Below, piece after piece: positions 35,542-43,866 of a stretch of 64,000 nt of DNA. Source of the DNA: Dysgonomonas sp. UBA5412. Lineage in GTDB: Bacteria; Bacteroidota; Bacteroidia; Bacteroidales; Dysgonomonadaceae. The stretch spans positions 7,600 through 71,599 of the forward strand of contig DHNQ01000008.1 of the NCBI GenBank assembly GCA_002409595.1, given 5' to 3'. Position 1 is the first letter of the stretch. Every line of letters begins with the position of its first letter. Under the pieces are notes generated by a model. It was not told the origin of the DNA, made no database searches, and was given only the letters and a program-made list of their open reading frames with translations. Both the position numbers and the translations under genes were made by a program.

Positions 35542-36101
35542 TTATTGTTATATGCATTCATCGTATTTTGTATTCCTGCCAGACAGAAACTCTTTACAAT
35601 ATCAACACACGTTTCTAATTTTGCAGGTAATGCAACCTCTTCTTCGTCTGAGAAGTTATCCAAAACATAATCGACTTGTCTTCCTTTAGGAAAGTCACTC
35701 CCTATACCAAACCGTAAACGGGCATAAGTCTGAGTACTCAAAATAGCTTGTATATGCTTCAATCCATTATGTCCGGCATCGCTCCCTTTTCCTTTCAGTC
35801 TCAACGTTCCGAATGGAAGAGCCAAATCATCGACAATAACCAAAAGATTCTCAATCGGTACTTTTTCTTGATTCAACCAATAACGAACTGCATTTCCACT
35901 TAAATTCATATAAGTAGAAGGTTTTAAAAGAATAAGTGTACGACCTTTAATTTTAGTCTCGGATACAAACCCGTAACGCTTATCCTCAAAAACAGCATTG
36001 GACGCTTCTGCTAAAGCGTCCAATACTCTGAATCCTATATTGTGGCGGGTATATTCGTACTCTCTGCCGACATTACCCAGTCCGACAATTAAATATTTCA
36101 T
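35538..36101 (-). CDS. pth: Peptidyl-tRNA hydrolase
   Basis: Cleaves peptidyl-tRNA released from ribosomes, recycling tRNA. The 187 residues show LIVGLGNVG with Asn10, TRHNIGF with the catalytic His20, YMNLSG (Asn in the active site), VDDLALPFG and GHNGLKHI. It lies 27 nt after rplY and overlaps the Hsp15-like gene by four bases, so all three are one operon. Confidence 0.98.
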   Translation of the reverse strand: MKYLIVGLGNVGREYEYTRHNIGFRVLDALAEASNAVFEDKRYGFVSETKIKGRTLILLKPSTYMNLSGNAVRYWLNQEKVPIENLLVIVDDLALPFGTLRLKGKGSDAGHNGLKHIQAILSTQTYARLRFGIGSDFPKGRQVDYVLDNFSDEEEVALPAKLETCVDIVKSFCLAGIQNTMNAYNNK

Positions 36102-36128
36102 TTAATTAATTTCTTTTCTTGAAAGCTA

Positions 36129-36710
36129 TTAACCGTTTTTAGCAGCAAGACCTCTTGCTGCACGAGTCAATTGAACGCGACATACAACTGCATTCTTAGC
36201 ATTCAACAGTTCTAGTCCTTCAAAATGTAATTCGCCTACCTGAATAGATTTACCCAATGCAAGGCTTGCAACATCAACATGTACTTTTTCAGGAACTTTA
36301 TCGTAGTTAGCTTTTACTTTAAGTTTACGCAAGTCTAAAGATAATTTACCCCCTGCTTTAACACCTTCTGCCAATCCGTCAAGAACTACCGGCACGTCAA
36401 TAACGATTGGTTTATTCTCGAATACGTGAAGGAAGTCTAAGTGAAGAATTTCATCTGTTACAGGATGTACTTGCACATCTTTCAATATTGCTTTATAGTT
36501 ATCTTTACCTACAGTAAGGTCTACCAAGAATATTTCGGGAGTATAAATAAGTTTACGTACATCGCTATTAGTTACAACAAAGTGAATTGCTTTGTCTGCT
36601 TTTTCACCACCATAAATAACAGCAGGGATTTTATTTTCTGCACGTAAAGCTTTTGTTGCTTTTTTGCCAAGGTCAGTTCTTACTTCACCTTTTAGTTCAA
36701 ATGTTTTCAT
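36129..36710 (-). CDS. rplY: Ribosomal protein bL25 (Ctc/TL5 long form)
   Basis: 5S-rRNA-binding protein of the large subunit. The 193 residues include the N-terminal L25 domain (KTFELKGEVRTDLGKKATKA to about 95) and the C-terminal beta domain of the Ctc/TL5 long form. The operon order rplY-pth is the classic one. Its promoter -7 element lies at 36793-36800, leaving a leader of about 80 nt that could hold control structure, though none is obvious. Confidence 0.97.
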   Translation of the reverse strand: MKTFELKGEVRTDLGKKATKALRAENKIPAVIYGGEKADKAIHFVVTNSDVRKLIYTPEIFLVDLTVGKDNYKAILKDVQVHPVTDEILHLDFLHVFENKPIVIDVPVVLDGLAEGVKAGGKLSLDLRKLKVKANYDKVPEKVHVDVASLALGKSIQVGELHFEGLELLNAKNAVVCRVQLTRAARGLAAKNG

Positions 36711-36792
36711 TTCAATTTTTAAATTAATGTGTTACTCAAATTAAGGAGTTGCTTCCTTATTCCCATCACACGTACGGGCCTATAAAGCGGTG

Positions 36793-36800
36793 CAAAGATA
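36793..36800 (-). promoter_or_regulatory. -7 promoter element of rplY-pth-hsp15-like
   Basis: TATCTTTG on the minus strand is an exact match. Predicted leader of about 78 nt. Confidence 0.55.
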
Positions 36801-36841
36801 ATTCTTTTACTTTTATCTTCCTAATATATCTATTAATAAAA

Positions 36842-36872
36842 AACAGCCACCTCTTATGTAGAGATGACTGTT
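36842..36872 (-). terminator. Probable terminator of gpmA
   Basis: ACAGCCACCTCT / AGAGATGACTGT can form an imperfect stem (two mismatches) downstream of the gpmA stop. On the minus strand it is followed by TTTTTTATT. Confidence 0.6.
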
Positions 36873-36895
36873 TATATTTAATCGAAATAGTTAAC

Positions 36896-37642
36896 TTATT
36901 TCTTCTTTCCTTGATTAGCAACAGCGTCCATTAATTTTTTAATTTCTTCAGGATCTCCTAAAAAATAATCTTTTACAAGATTCAAATCATCATCAAATTC
37001 GAATACATAAGGAACGGCAGTAGGTAAGTTAAGGCTGATGATATCTTTATCAGATATACCTTTCAGATATTTGATTATACCACGTAAACTGTTACCATGC
37101 GCTGCAACAACGATTTCATCATGGTGCATTAACGATGGATATATAACTTCTTGCCAATATGGTAAAATACGTTCTACCGTTTCTTTCAATGCTTCTGTCT
37201 GAGGAATAAAAGCTTTAGGAACATCTGCGTAACGTGGATCTTGTGATGCTGAGCGCGGATCTGTTGGCTCTAGTGGAGCGGGTGGCACATCGTAGCTACG
37301 TCTCCAGATAAGCACTTGTTCATCTCCATATTTTTCAGCAGTTTCAGCTTTGTTCAAGCCTTGAAGCATACCATAATGTTTCTCATTCAAACGCCATGTT
37401 TTTTCAACAGGAATCCAATCAAGATCCATTTGATCAAGAATATTATTTAATGTCTTTACAGCTCTTTTCAGATAAGAGGTGTAAGCCAATGTAAAATTAA
37501 AGCCTTCTTTTTTCAATAATTGTCCGGCTTTAACAGCTTCTTGCAATCCCTGTTCCGATAAATCAACATTAGTCCATCCCGTAAAGCGATTTTCTTTATT
37601 CCATACGCTTTCTCCGTGGCGAATCAATACTACTCTTTTCAT
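36896..37642 (-). CDS. gpmA: 2,3-bisphosphoglycerate-dependent phosphoglycerate mutase
   Basis: Interconverts 3- and 2-phosphoglycerate in glycolysis/gluconeogenesis. The 248 residues start with VLIRHGESVWNKENRFTGW (phosphohistidine at His9) and contain RLNEKHYGMLQGLNK and VVAAHGNSLRGIIK with the second His. Length is that of the dPGM family. It is monocistronic, between its own promoter (37681-37688) and a probable terminator. Confidence 0.97.
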   Translation of the reverse strand: MKRVVLIRHGESVWNKENRFTGWTNVDLSEQGLQEAVKAGQLLKKEGFNFTLAYTSYLKRAVKTLNNILDQMDLDWIPVEKTWRLNEKHYGMLQGLNKAETAEKYGDEQVLIWRRSYDVPPAPLEPTDPRSASQDPRYADVPKAFIPQTEALKETVERILPYWQEVIYPSLMHHDEIVVAAHGNSLRGIIKYLKGISDKDIISLNLPTAVPYVFEFDDDLNLVKDYFLGDPEEIKKLMDAVANQGKKK

Positions 37643-37680
37643 GTTATGTTTATTTTTTTATTTATGAATTTTCGATAATA

Positions 37681-37688
37681 CAAAGTTA
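37681..37688 (-). promoter_or_regulatory. -7 promoter element of gpmA
   Basis: TAACTTTG on the minus strand is an exact match, about 35 nt before the start after allowing for the initiation offset. Confidence 0.55.
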
Positions 37689-37775
37689 TTAAAATAGTAA
37701 CATGTTACAAGACTCACTCAGTAAGATTTAATGCTTATTCTTATTTCATTTAACTAAGCTTGAGCCTGAGATATA

Positions 37776-38762
37776 TCAGGCATCTTCAGACAGGGGCATT
37801 ATATTATCTAATATGACAAATAGATCATTCATCGTATCTGTTCGGAGCATCGCAACACGGGTTTTCTTAAAATCGGGAATACCTTTAAACAACGAACTTG
37901 CAGCCAAATGGCGGCGACTATGTATGATGCCACCCCGCTCTCCGGATAGTTCTACATTTTTCCGAATCAAATCTTTCAAGACATTAATATACCAATCGAA
38001 ATCTCTTTTGGGCAAAAGATTTCCGTTATTCAGATAAAATTTTGTTTCCTCAAAAATCCACGGACTACCAATACTACCTCTACCTATCATCACCGCATCA
38101 ACTCCGGTTTCGTCAAAGCGTTTTTTGCAAATTTCAGGTGTAGTAACATCTCCATTTCCTATGATAGGAATATTCATTCGAGCGTTATTTTTCACTGCGC
38201 CAATCAAAGACCAATCGGCTTCTCCTGAATACATTTGAGCACGTGTGCGTCCATGCAAAGTTAAAGCCTTTATTCCCGTATCCTGTAACCGCTCGGCGAG
38301 TTCAACTATTATTTTAGAATCATTGTCCCATCCCAAACGAGTCTTGACTGTGACTGGTATTTTCACAGCTTCTACCACAGCTTTAGTAATTTCGACCATC
38401 AAGTCGGGCGTTTTCATCATACCCGAACCGGCTCCTTTTCCAGCAACTTTCTTTACCGGGCAGCCAAAATTAATATCGAGTATATCAGGGCTAGCCTCTT
38501 CGCATATTTTTGCAGCCTCGACCATAGAGTCAACGTCTCGTCCGTATATCTGTATTGCCACCGGACGTTCTTCGTCACTAATGGTCAACTTAGCTTTAGT
38601 CTTATTTACATGTCTGATAAGAGCGTCACTGGATACAAATTCGGTATAAACCATATCTGCGCCAAATTGCTTACAGAGCAATCGAAATCCCATATCTGTT
38701 ACGTCTTCCATCGGAGCCAGAAAAACGGGATTCGAAGGAAAATTTATATCGCCAATCTTCAT
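37776..38762 (-). CDS. dusB: tRNA-dihydrouridine synthase
   Basis: FMN- and NADPH-dependent enzyme reducing uridines in the tRNA D-loop. The 328 residues show FLAPMEDVTDMGFR (17-30), the catalytic Cys in DINFGCPVKKV (about 100), VKTRLGW, LHGRTRAQMYSG and MIGRGSIGSPWIF. It is the DusB-like group by N-terminal sequence. The promoter -7 is at 38788-38795, so it is separate from the mnmD gene 72 nt upstream. Confidence 0.95.
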   Translation of the reverse strand: MKIGDINFPSNPVFLAPMEDVTDMGFRLLCKQFGADMVYTEFVSSDALIRHVNKTKAKLTISDEERPVAIQIYGRDVDSMVEAAKICEEASPDILDINFGCPVKKVAGKGAGSGMMKTPDLMVEITKAVVEAVKIPVTVKTRLGWDNDSKIIVELAERLQDTGIKALTLHGRTRAQMYSGEADWSLIGAVKNNARMNIPIIGNGDVTTPEICKKRFDETGVDAVMIGRGSIGSPWIFEETKFYLNNGNLLPKRDFDWYINVLKDLIRKNVELSGERGGIIHSRRHLAASSLFKGIPDFKKTRVAMLRTDTMNDLFVILDNIMPLSEDA

Positions 38763-38787
38763 TCTAAATAATTTTCGAAAAAGAGTA

Positions 38788-38795
38788 CAAATATA
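38788..38795 (-). promoter_or_regulatory. -7 promoter element of dusB
   Basis: TATATTTG on the minus strand is an exact match, about 22 nt before the start after allowing for the initiation offset. Confidence 0.5.
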
Positions 38796-38834
38796 TATCT
38801 TTTATCACAAGATATAAAACATAGAGAGAAGCTC

Positions 38835-39518
38835 TTAAATTACAGATCCTTTTACAGCTCTCAGCATTTCTCTTTTTCCGGGAGGGCCGGGTAAACGCTC
38901 TGTTTTATATCCCGATTGTTGCATCATACGACGGATAACACCTTTTGCACAATATGTAACAAGAATACCTTGGTCGTTAGAAATTAGATAAAGTTTATCA
39001 AAAATTTCCTGCTTCCACATATCAGGTTGCTTATCAGGAGCAAAAGCGTCGAAATAGACTAAGTCTACAAACTCCGTTATCTGATTGAAGTCAAAATTAG
39101 TAAAATCAGCTTGTATCTTTTCTAAACAAAACTGAGGGGTAATGTCTATCCGTTTGTTCCAGCCAGCCTCGTGTAACTGATAATATAACGATTGCTGTTG
39201 TTGTGAGTATCCATTAGGATAATTAAGTTGTCGAATAAGAGTTGTTGACAATGGATATGCTTCTATACTGGTATAATGTATTCTCTTGACATTATATTGT
39301 GAATCAAGTAAAGTCAGAAAAGCATTGAGTCCCGTACCAAATCCAATTTCGAGAATATGTACAACATCTTTTTGTGTATGCCTCAAACCGGCTTCAATAA
39401 ATACATGCTGCGACTCTTGTATCGCTCCGTTTACTGAATGATAGTGCTCATTGAGTTCGGGTATAAAAAGAGTGTGAGACCCGTCAGCGGTTAATTCGAT
39501 CACAGGTTTCACACTCAT
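38835..39518 (-). CDS. mnmD: tRNA 5-methylaminomethyl-2-thiouridine methyltransferase, MnmD type
   Basis: SAM-dependent methylation of nm5(s2)U34 to mnm5(s2)U34 in tRNA. The 227 residues match the N-terminal half of E. coli MnmC: ADGSHTLFIPELNEHYHS at about 11, SAM motif ILEIGFGTGLNAFL at about 55, DLVYFDAFAPDKQPDMW at about 162 and a C-terminal VKGSV end. The oxidase half is absent, as in stand-alone MnmD proteins. It follows ispF by 19 nt. Confidence 0.93.
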   Translation of the reverse strand: MSVKPVIELTADGSHTLFIPELNEHYHSVNGAIQESQHVFIEAGLRHTQKDVVHILEIGFGTGLNAFLTLLDSQYNVKRIHYTSIEAYPLSTTLIRQLNYPNGYSQQQQSLYYQLHEAGWNKRIDITPQFCLEKIQADFTNFDFNQITEFVDLVYFDAFAPDKQPDMWKQEIFDKLYLISNDQGILVTYCAKGVIRRMMQQSGYKTERLPGPPGKREMLRAVKGSVI

Positions 39519-39537
39519 TTCACTTCGTGTTTAATTA

Positions 39538-40017
39538 TCACTTTTTTTCTATTAGCGCAACTGCATAAGCAGAAAAACCTTCCTCACGCCCTACAAATCC
39601 CATTTTTTCGGAAGTTGTAGCTTTAATAGAAATATCTTCGTCTGAGATTTTTAAAATCTCAGCTATTACTTTTTGCATTTGAGGTATATGAGGATTAATC
39701 TTGGGACGTTCTGCACAAATAGTCGCATCAATATTCCCTATTGTATATCCCTTTTCGGTAATTACCTCTAACGTTTTAGCCAATAAAAGCTTACTATCTA
39801 CGCCTTTATATTCGGAAGCTGTATCCGGAAAATGAAATCCTATATCACGTAAATTAGCAGCTCCCAATATAGCATCGCATATAGCATGAAGCAGAACATC
39901 GGCATCGGAATGCCCTAAAAGACCTTGTGTATGTTCGATCTTAACGCCGCCGAGCCATAAGGCTCTATTATCAGCAAGCCGATGAACGTCGTAACCAAAC
40001 CCTACGCGTATTTTCAT
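39538..40017 (-). CDS. ispF: 2-C-methyl-D-erythritol 2,4-cyclodiphosphate synthase
   Basis: Fifth enzyme of the MEP isoprenoid pathway, forming MEcPP. The 159 residues carry FGYDVHRL (metal ligands Asp10, His12), GLLGHSDADVLLHAICDAILGAA (split here over positions 33-55) and TTSEKMGFVGREEG near the C-terminus. It lies 18 nt after porV and 19 nt before mnmD, a likely operon. Confidence 0.97.
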   Translation of the reverse strand: MKIRVGFGYDVHRLADNRALWLGGVKIEHTQGLLGHSDADVLLHAICDAILGAANLRDIGFHFPDTASEYKGVDSKLLLAKTLEVITEKGYTIGNIDATICAERPKINPHIPQMQKVIAEILKISDEDISIKATTSEKMGFVGREEGFSAYAVALIEKK

Positions 40018-40035
40018 TACAATTTCCTTATATTT

Positions 40036-41205
40036 TTATCTAAATAAATTCTTCATTCCCTCAAGATCAAATGCCAAAGAGAAACGAAGAGTCTGATCTA
40101 ATGGATTTTGTTGAGCAGTTGCTAACATATATGCAACATCTAATTGAAATGCAGTCAATTTAAATCCGGCTCCGAATGACATATATTGACGGTTACCTTT
40201 CATCTTATTTTCATAAAAATAACCGGTGCGCACTCTGAATTTATTATCATAGTCGTATTCTGCTCCCAATGACCACATTATTTCTTTCATTTCTTCTGAA
40301 AATCCACCGGGTGCATCACCAAATGATTTGAATATTCCCGAAATAGGATTTATATCCTTATAATCTTGTATACGTTTATCAAAATCGGATTGAGACTCAC
40401 CTTCTTTACGTACAGGAGGAGTTGGTACTAACAATTTGTTTATATCTGCACTAATTGACAGTGTACTCACATCATTCATCGGATACATCAAAGACGCACC
40501 TAAACGTAGGTTAGTAGGCAAAAACTGATCTCTCGATCCGCCTGTAGTTGCTATCTTAGTACCGATATTAGATATATTGAAACCAAAGCTCAACAAGCTT
40601 TCCGATTGCCCGATATTAACATACGATTCGTTATATCCTGCAATATCAGCAGCCCAAGCATTTCCCGGAGATGTTTCTTCATCAGCTCCTGAATAATCGG
40701 CACGAATATATCGTACTGTAACTGATCCTGAAAATGTTTCAGTTAATTTACGTGAATAGCCAAGATCAATAGCTAATTCGTGAGGACTTAATGTTTGTCC
40801 ATTCCAGCCATTTTCATTTGCAACCTTTATATCACCAATAGAGAAATAACGAATAGAGGCACTTAAAGCCTGATTATTATCATTTCCTAATTTATAATAA
40901 CCGACGCCATAAACCAAAGCGATATCATTGATAATTTTTCTTAACCATGGAGTATAAGACAAACCAAAGCCTGCCTTGCTTGGAGAGAATGCGTATTTGG
41001 CTGCATTCCAGTGTTGTGAATATACATCAGGTGCAGTAGCGACTCCGGCATCCCCCATACCTCCTCCTCGTGCATCAGGAGCGATAGCCAGTGAAGGCAT
41101 TGCTGTTTGTATAGGGTTAATATCTTCTTGCGCTGATACGGATACACAAAAAGCGGTCATAGCTAAAGCATTTATCAGTAAGACCTTTTTCACAAAATTC
41201 TTCAT
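40036..41205 (-). CDS. porV: Type IX secretion system outer-membrane protein PorV (LptO)
   Basis: FadL-like beta-barrel that shuttles type IX cargo from the translocon to the PorU sortase. The 389 residues have a signal peptide (MKNFVKKVLL to SVSAQ). The PorV opening PSLAIAPDARGGGMGDAGVA (about 36-55) is followed by PDVYSQHWNAAKYAF. It ends in Phe-Arg after an antiparallel barrel. PorU is not adjacent, and no other por/gld gene or type IX C-terminal sorting domain is seen in the window. ispF follows by 18 nt. Confidence 0.94.
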   Translation of the reverse strand: MKNFVKKVLLINALAMTAFCVSVSAQEDINPIQTAMPSLAIAPDARGGGMGDAGVATAPDVYSQHWNAAKYAFSPSKAGFGLSYTPWLRKIINDIALVYGVGYYKLGNDNNQALSASIRYFSIGDIKVANENGWNGQTLSPHELAIDLGYSRKLTETFSGSVTVRYIRADYSGADEETSPGNAWAADIAGYNESYVNIGQSESLLSFGFNISNIGTKIATTGGSRDQFLPTNLRLGASLMYPMNDVSTLSISADINKLLVPTPPVRKEGESQSDFDKRIQDYKDINPISGIFKSFGDAPGGFSEEMKEIMWSLGAEYDYDNKFRVRTGYFYENKMKGNRQYMSFGAGFKLTAFQLDVAYMLATAQQNPLDQTLRFSLAFDLEGMKNLFR

Positions 41206-41272
41206 TTATTGTACTTTTTATTATTTTACGTAATTTGTTGATCGGGTTAAGGTATATATAGTTTGTTTATCC

Positions 41273-41288
41273 TTTCCTAAATAGGAAA
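41273..41288. promoter_or_regulatory. Palindrome upstream of porV
   Basis: TTTCCTA-AA-TAGGAAA is a perfect 7-bp inverted repeat about 70 nt before porV. It could be an operator or a small hairpin; no T run follows on either strand. Confidence 0.3.
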
Positions 41289-41340
41289 CTCACATTTATA
41301 AATTTTATTGTTTTTACAGCAACATTTAACATTCTTGTTT

Positions 41341-41967
41341 CTAACAAATATGCAAATCAAATAGTTCATCACCTTCCAGAATTCCTATCAAATGATTTCC
41401 TATCGACACTCTACCTACTCCGGCAGGCGTTCCGGTAAAGATAAGATCACCCGTTTTCAACGTAAAAAATCGGCTGGCATAAGCGATGATCTTATCCACA
41501 GAATGTATCATATCCGTTGTGTTGCCGGATTGAACAAGGATATCATCTATTTTTAACTGAAAATTGAGATCTGAAATATCTTTTCCATATTTATCTTTTG
41601 GGACAAATGCGCCTACAACAGCCGAATTATCAAAAGCTTTTGATATTTCCCAAGGTAGGCTTTTTTGTTTCAGTCCGGCTTGAATATCTCTGGCTGTAAA
41701 ATCAACACCTACTGTTATTTCATTATAATAACGATGGGCAAAGCGCTCTGCAATATTTTTCCCCATCTTATCTATCCGAACCACAAGTTCAGCTTCATAA
41801 TGTATCTCTGAGGAAAAGTCAGGAATATAAAATTGCTTTTTATTGTTTGAAAGTAAAGCAGTATCAGGCTTCATAAATAAAACAGGATCATCGTCTTCAC
41901 TAGACAAAGCCCGATTCATTTCCTTATTATGAGATTGATAATTAAGTCCTACACAAATAATTTTCAT
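41341..41967 (-). CDS. Fumarylacetoacetate hydrolase-family protein
   Basis: Cytoplasmic metal-dependent enzyme of the FAH superfamily, which includes acylpyruvases, 2-oxo-acid decarboxylases and hydratases. Starting at MKIICVGLNYQSHNKEM (41967) gives 208 residues, the short single-domain form. The earlier frame adds a Ser/Leu-rich stretch that runs into the GT2 gene. Metal ligands are in EIHYEAELVVRIDKMG (Glu-Glu) and VGVDFTARD. GDLIFTGTPAGVGRV closes the active site. Specific substrate not deducible. Confidence 0.92.
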   Translation of the reverse strand: MKIICVGLNYQSHNKEMNRALSSEDDDPVLFMKPDTALLSNNKKQFYIPDFSSEIHYEAELVVRIDKMGKNIAERFAHRYYNEITVGVDFTARDIQAGLKQKSLPWEISKAFDNSAVVGAFVPKDKYGKDISDLNFQLKIDDILVQSGNTTDMIHSVDKIIAYASRFFTLKTGDLIFTGTPAGVGRVSIGNHLIGILEGDELFDLHIC

Positions 41968-42010
41968 TTGTCTTATACAAATTAAACTAAAGGACAAAGA
42001 TACGCAAGAT

Positions 42011-42748
42011 TTATTTCTTTTTCTTAATACCTCCAAATAATTGTCGCATACGCATAGTCAATACACCGAAAACACCCTCAGCAAATATTCCGGAATTCAT
42101 TTTAGATGTACCTAACAATCTATTGACAAATATTATAGAAACTTCTTTTATGTTAAAGCCTAAACAGTAAGCTGTATATTTCATTTCTACCTGAAAAGCA
42201 TAGCCTTTGAAACGAATATTATCCAAATCTATTGCTTCTAAAGTTCTTCGGGCATAACACACAAATCCGGCAGTAGCATCATGTACCTTCATTCCCGTAA
42301 TAAAACGAACATATTTAGATGCAAAATAAGACATCAAAACGCGCCCCATAGGCCAATTGACGACATTGACCCCACTATAATAACGAGAGCCGACAGCAAG
42401 ATCTGCTCCATTGGATTTACAAGCTTCGTACAATCGTTCCAAGTCTTTCGGATTGTGCGAAAAATCGGCATCCATTTCAAATACATACTCATACGAGCGT
42501 TCTAATGTCCAACGAAAGCCGGTTATATATGCCGTTCCTAAGCCTAATTTCCCAGCCCGTTGGATAAGAAATAATCTATCAGGAGATTCTGCCTGCAAAG
42601 ATTTTACAATAGAGGCAGTTCCATCAGGCGAACCATCGTCTATAACAAGAATATCAAAAGCTTTTGGCAAAGAGAATACAGCTTTTATTATTGCCTCTAT
42701 ATTTTCTTTCTCGTTATAGGTTGGTATAATGACTATAGAATCAGACAT
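42011..42748 (-). CDS. Family 2 glycosyltransferase, dolichol/polyprenol-phosphate mannosyltransferase type
   Basis: Transfers a sugar from a nucleotide donor to a polyprenyl phosphate at the cytoplasmic face. From the ATG at 42748 the 245 residues show VIIPTYNEKENIEAII, DDGSPDGTA (donor binding), EMDADFSHNPKDL (DxD-like) and TGFVCYARR. There is no C-terminal TM pair, so it is the single-domain form. A -7 element at 42775-42782 makes 42748 or the ATG at 42763 possible starts; the latter would leave only about 8 nt of leader. It is followed by the FAH gene. Confidence 0.93.
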   Translation of the reverse strand: MSDSIVIIPTYNEKENIEAIIKAVFSLPKAFDILVIDDGSPDGTASIVKSLQAESPDRLFLIQRAGKLGLGTAYITGFRWTLERSYEYVFEMDADFSHNPKDLERLYEACKSNGADLAVGSRYYSGVNVVNWPMGRVLMSYFASKYVRFITGMKVHDATAGFVCYARRTLEAIDLDNIRFKGYAFQVEMKYTAYCLGFNIKEVSIIFVNRLLGTSKMNSGIFAEGVFGVLTMRMRQLFGGIKKKK

Positions 42749-42774
42749 ATTATTTGGTTCCATTAATAGTGCTA

Positions 42775-42782
42775 CAAATGTA
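42775..42782 (-). promoter_or_regulatory. -7 promoter element of the glycosyltransferase gene
   Basis: TACATTTG on the minus strand is an exact match. Its closeness to the gene bears on the choice between the two ATGs. Confidence 0.5.
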
Positions 42783-42941
42783 ATATTTTAAGAATTAATT
42801 CATCCTAAAATAAGGAATCAAAAATACTCCGAAGAACAGTCAATTAAAAATAATTAAACATCATTTATGGAATTTAATCCTTGTGAATATCTATTAAATA
42901 CAAAAGAGAACAATTTAGTAACAAAATAAAACTTAGAGATT

Positions 42942-43778
42942 ATGAAAAACCTAACCAACCTTAATTCTTCAGAATGGTGTAACATCATTTTCGAAGGAAA
43001 GAACAAAGAGTACGGCGCATTTGAATTGCGGCAATCTTCGTCCAAAAGACACCTTTTGGCATTCGGAATAATAATCGTTTTTGCTGGTATTGTTTCAACT
43101 CTTCCCGCCATTGTAAACACAATAAAGGCGTCTACTGCAAAAGAGTATAGTGGAGGGTTTAACGATGTGGTAACAGTAGTGTCGGTAGAACCGAAACTTC
43201 CTGAGCCGGAAGTTGTAAAACCTGAAGTACCAGAACCACCTAAATTTGTAAAAATGACCAAATTTGTTCCTCCGACAATTGTCAAAAACGAGGATGCACC
43301 GAATGAAACCGAAATGGCAAACATGAGCGATGTTGCTAAAGGAAGTGAAACGATTGGCATATTTAACGTAAAAGAGGGGTCGACAGACAAGGATGCAATA
43401 CGCAAAGAAATAGAGACTATAATGGGCGAAGGAACGGGAGACGGCAAACAGAAAGAGCCTGAAATATTTATTAGTGCTCAAAACATGCCTCAGTTTCCCG
43501 GAGGAGAAAACGAAATGTACAAATTCATATATAATAATATCAAGTATCCAATTGTAGATCAGGAAATGGGAATACAGGGACGTGTAACTGTTCGTTTCGT
43601 TGTCAGCAAAACGGGTACTATCACAAATTTGGAATTAATAAAGGGCATCAGTCCAACTTGTGATAAAGAAGCTATGAGGGTGATTAAAAGTATGCCGAAA
43701 TGGATACCCGGAAGAAATAACGGAGAGCCGGTGCAAGTATATTACACTATGCCAATCGTATTTAAACTAAAACAATAG
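42942..43778 (+). CDS. tonB: TonB-family energy transducer
   Basis: Inner-membrane-anchored protein that passes proton-motive energy to outer-membrane receptors. The 278 residues have a cytoplasmic N-terminus with WCNIIFEGKNKEYGAFELRQ (Bacteroidota TonB signature), one TM helix (about 37-56), a Pro/Glu/Val-rich periplasmic spacer (PKLPEPEVVKPEVPEPPKF) and a C-terminal TonB domain (about 190-278) with GRVTVRFVVSKTGTITNLEL. ExbB/ExbD are not adjacent. It can serve the SusC and BtuB-type receptors seen here. Confidence 0.94.
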   Translation: MKNLTNLNSSEWCNIIFEGKNKEYGAFELRQSSSKRHLLAFGIIIVFAGIVSTLPAIVNTIKASTAKEYSGGFNDVVTVVSVEPKLPEPEVVKPEVPEPPKFVKMTKFVPPTIVKNEDAPNETEMANMSDVAKGSETIGIFNVKEGSTDKDAIRKEIETIMGEGTGDGKQKEPEIFISAQNMPQFPGGENEMYKFIYNNIKYPIVDQEMGIQGRVTVRFVVSKTGTITNLELIKGISPTCDKEAMRVIKSMPKWIPGRNNGEPVQVYYTMPIVFKLKQ

Positions 43779-43822
43779 ACAGCTTACACAAGGTCCATAA
43801 CTAAACAATACTATTCTTTATT

Positions 43823-43866
43823 AAAGAAGGCAGTTCTAAGAAATAAAGACTGCCTTCTTTTTTTAT
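43823..43866. terminator. Bidirectional terminator between tonB and tex
   Basis: AAAGAAGGCAGT / ACTGCCTTCTTT is a 12-bp stem with a 14-nt loop and a T run. The genes converge. Confidence 0.88.
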
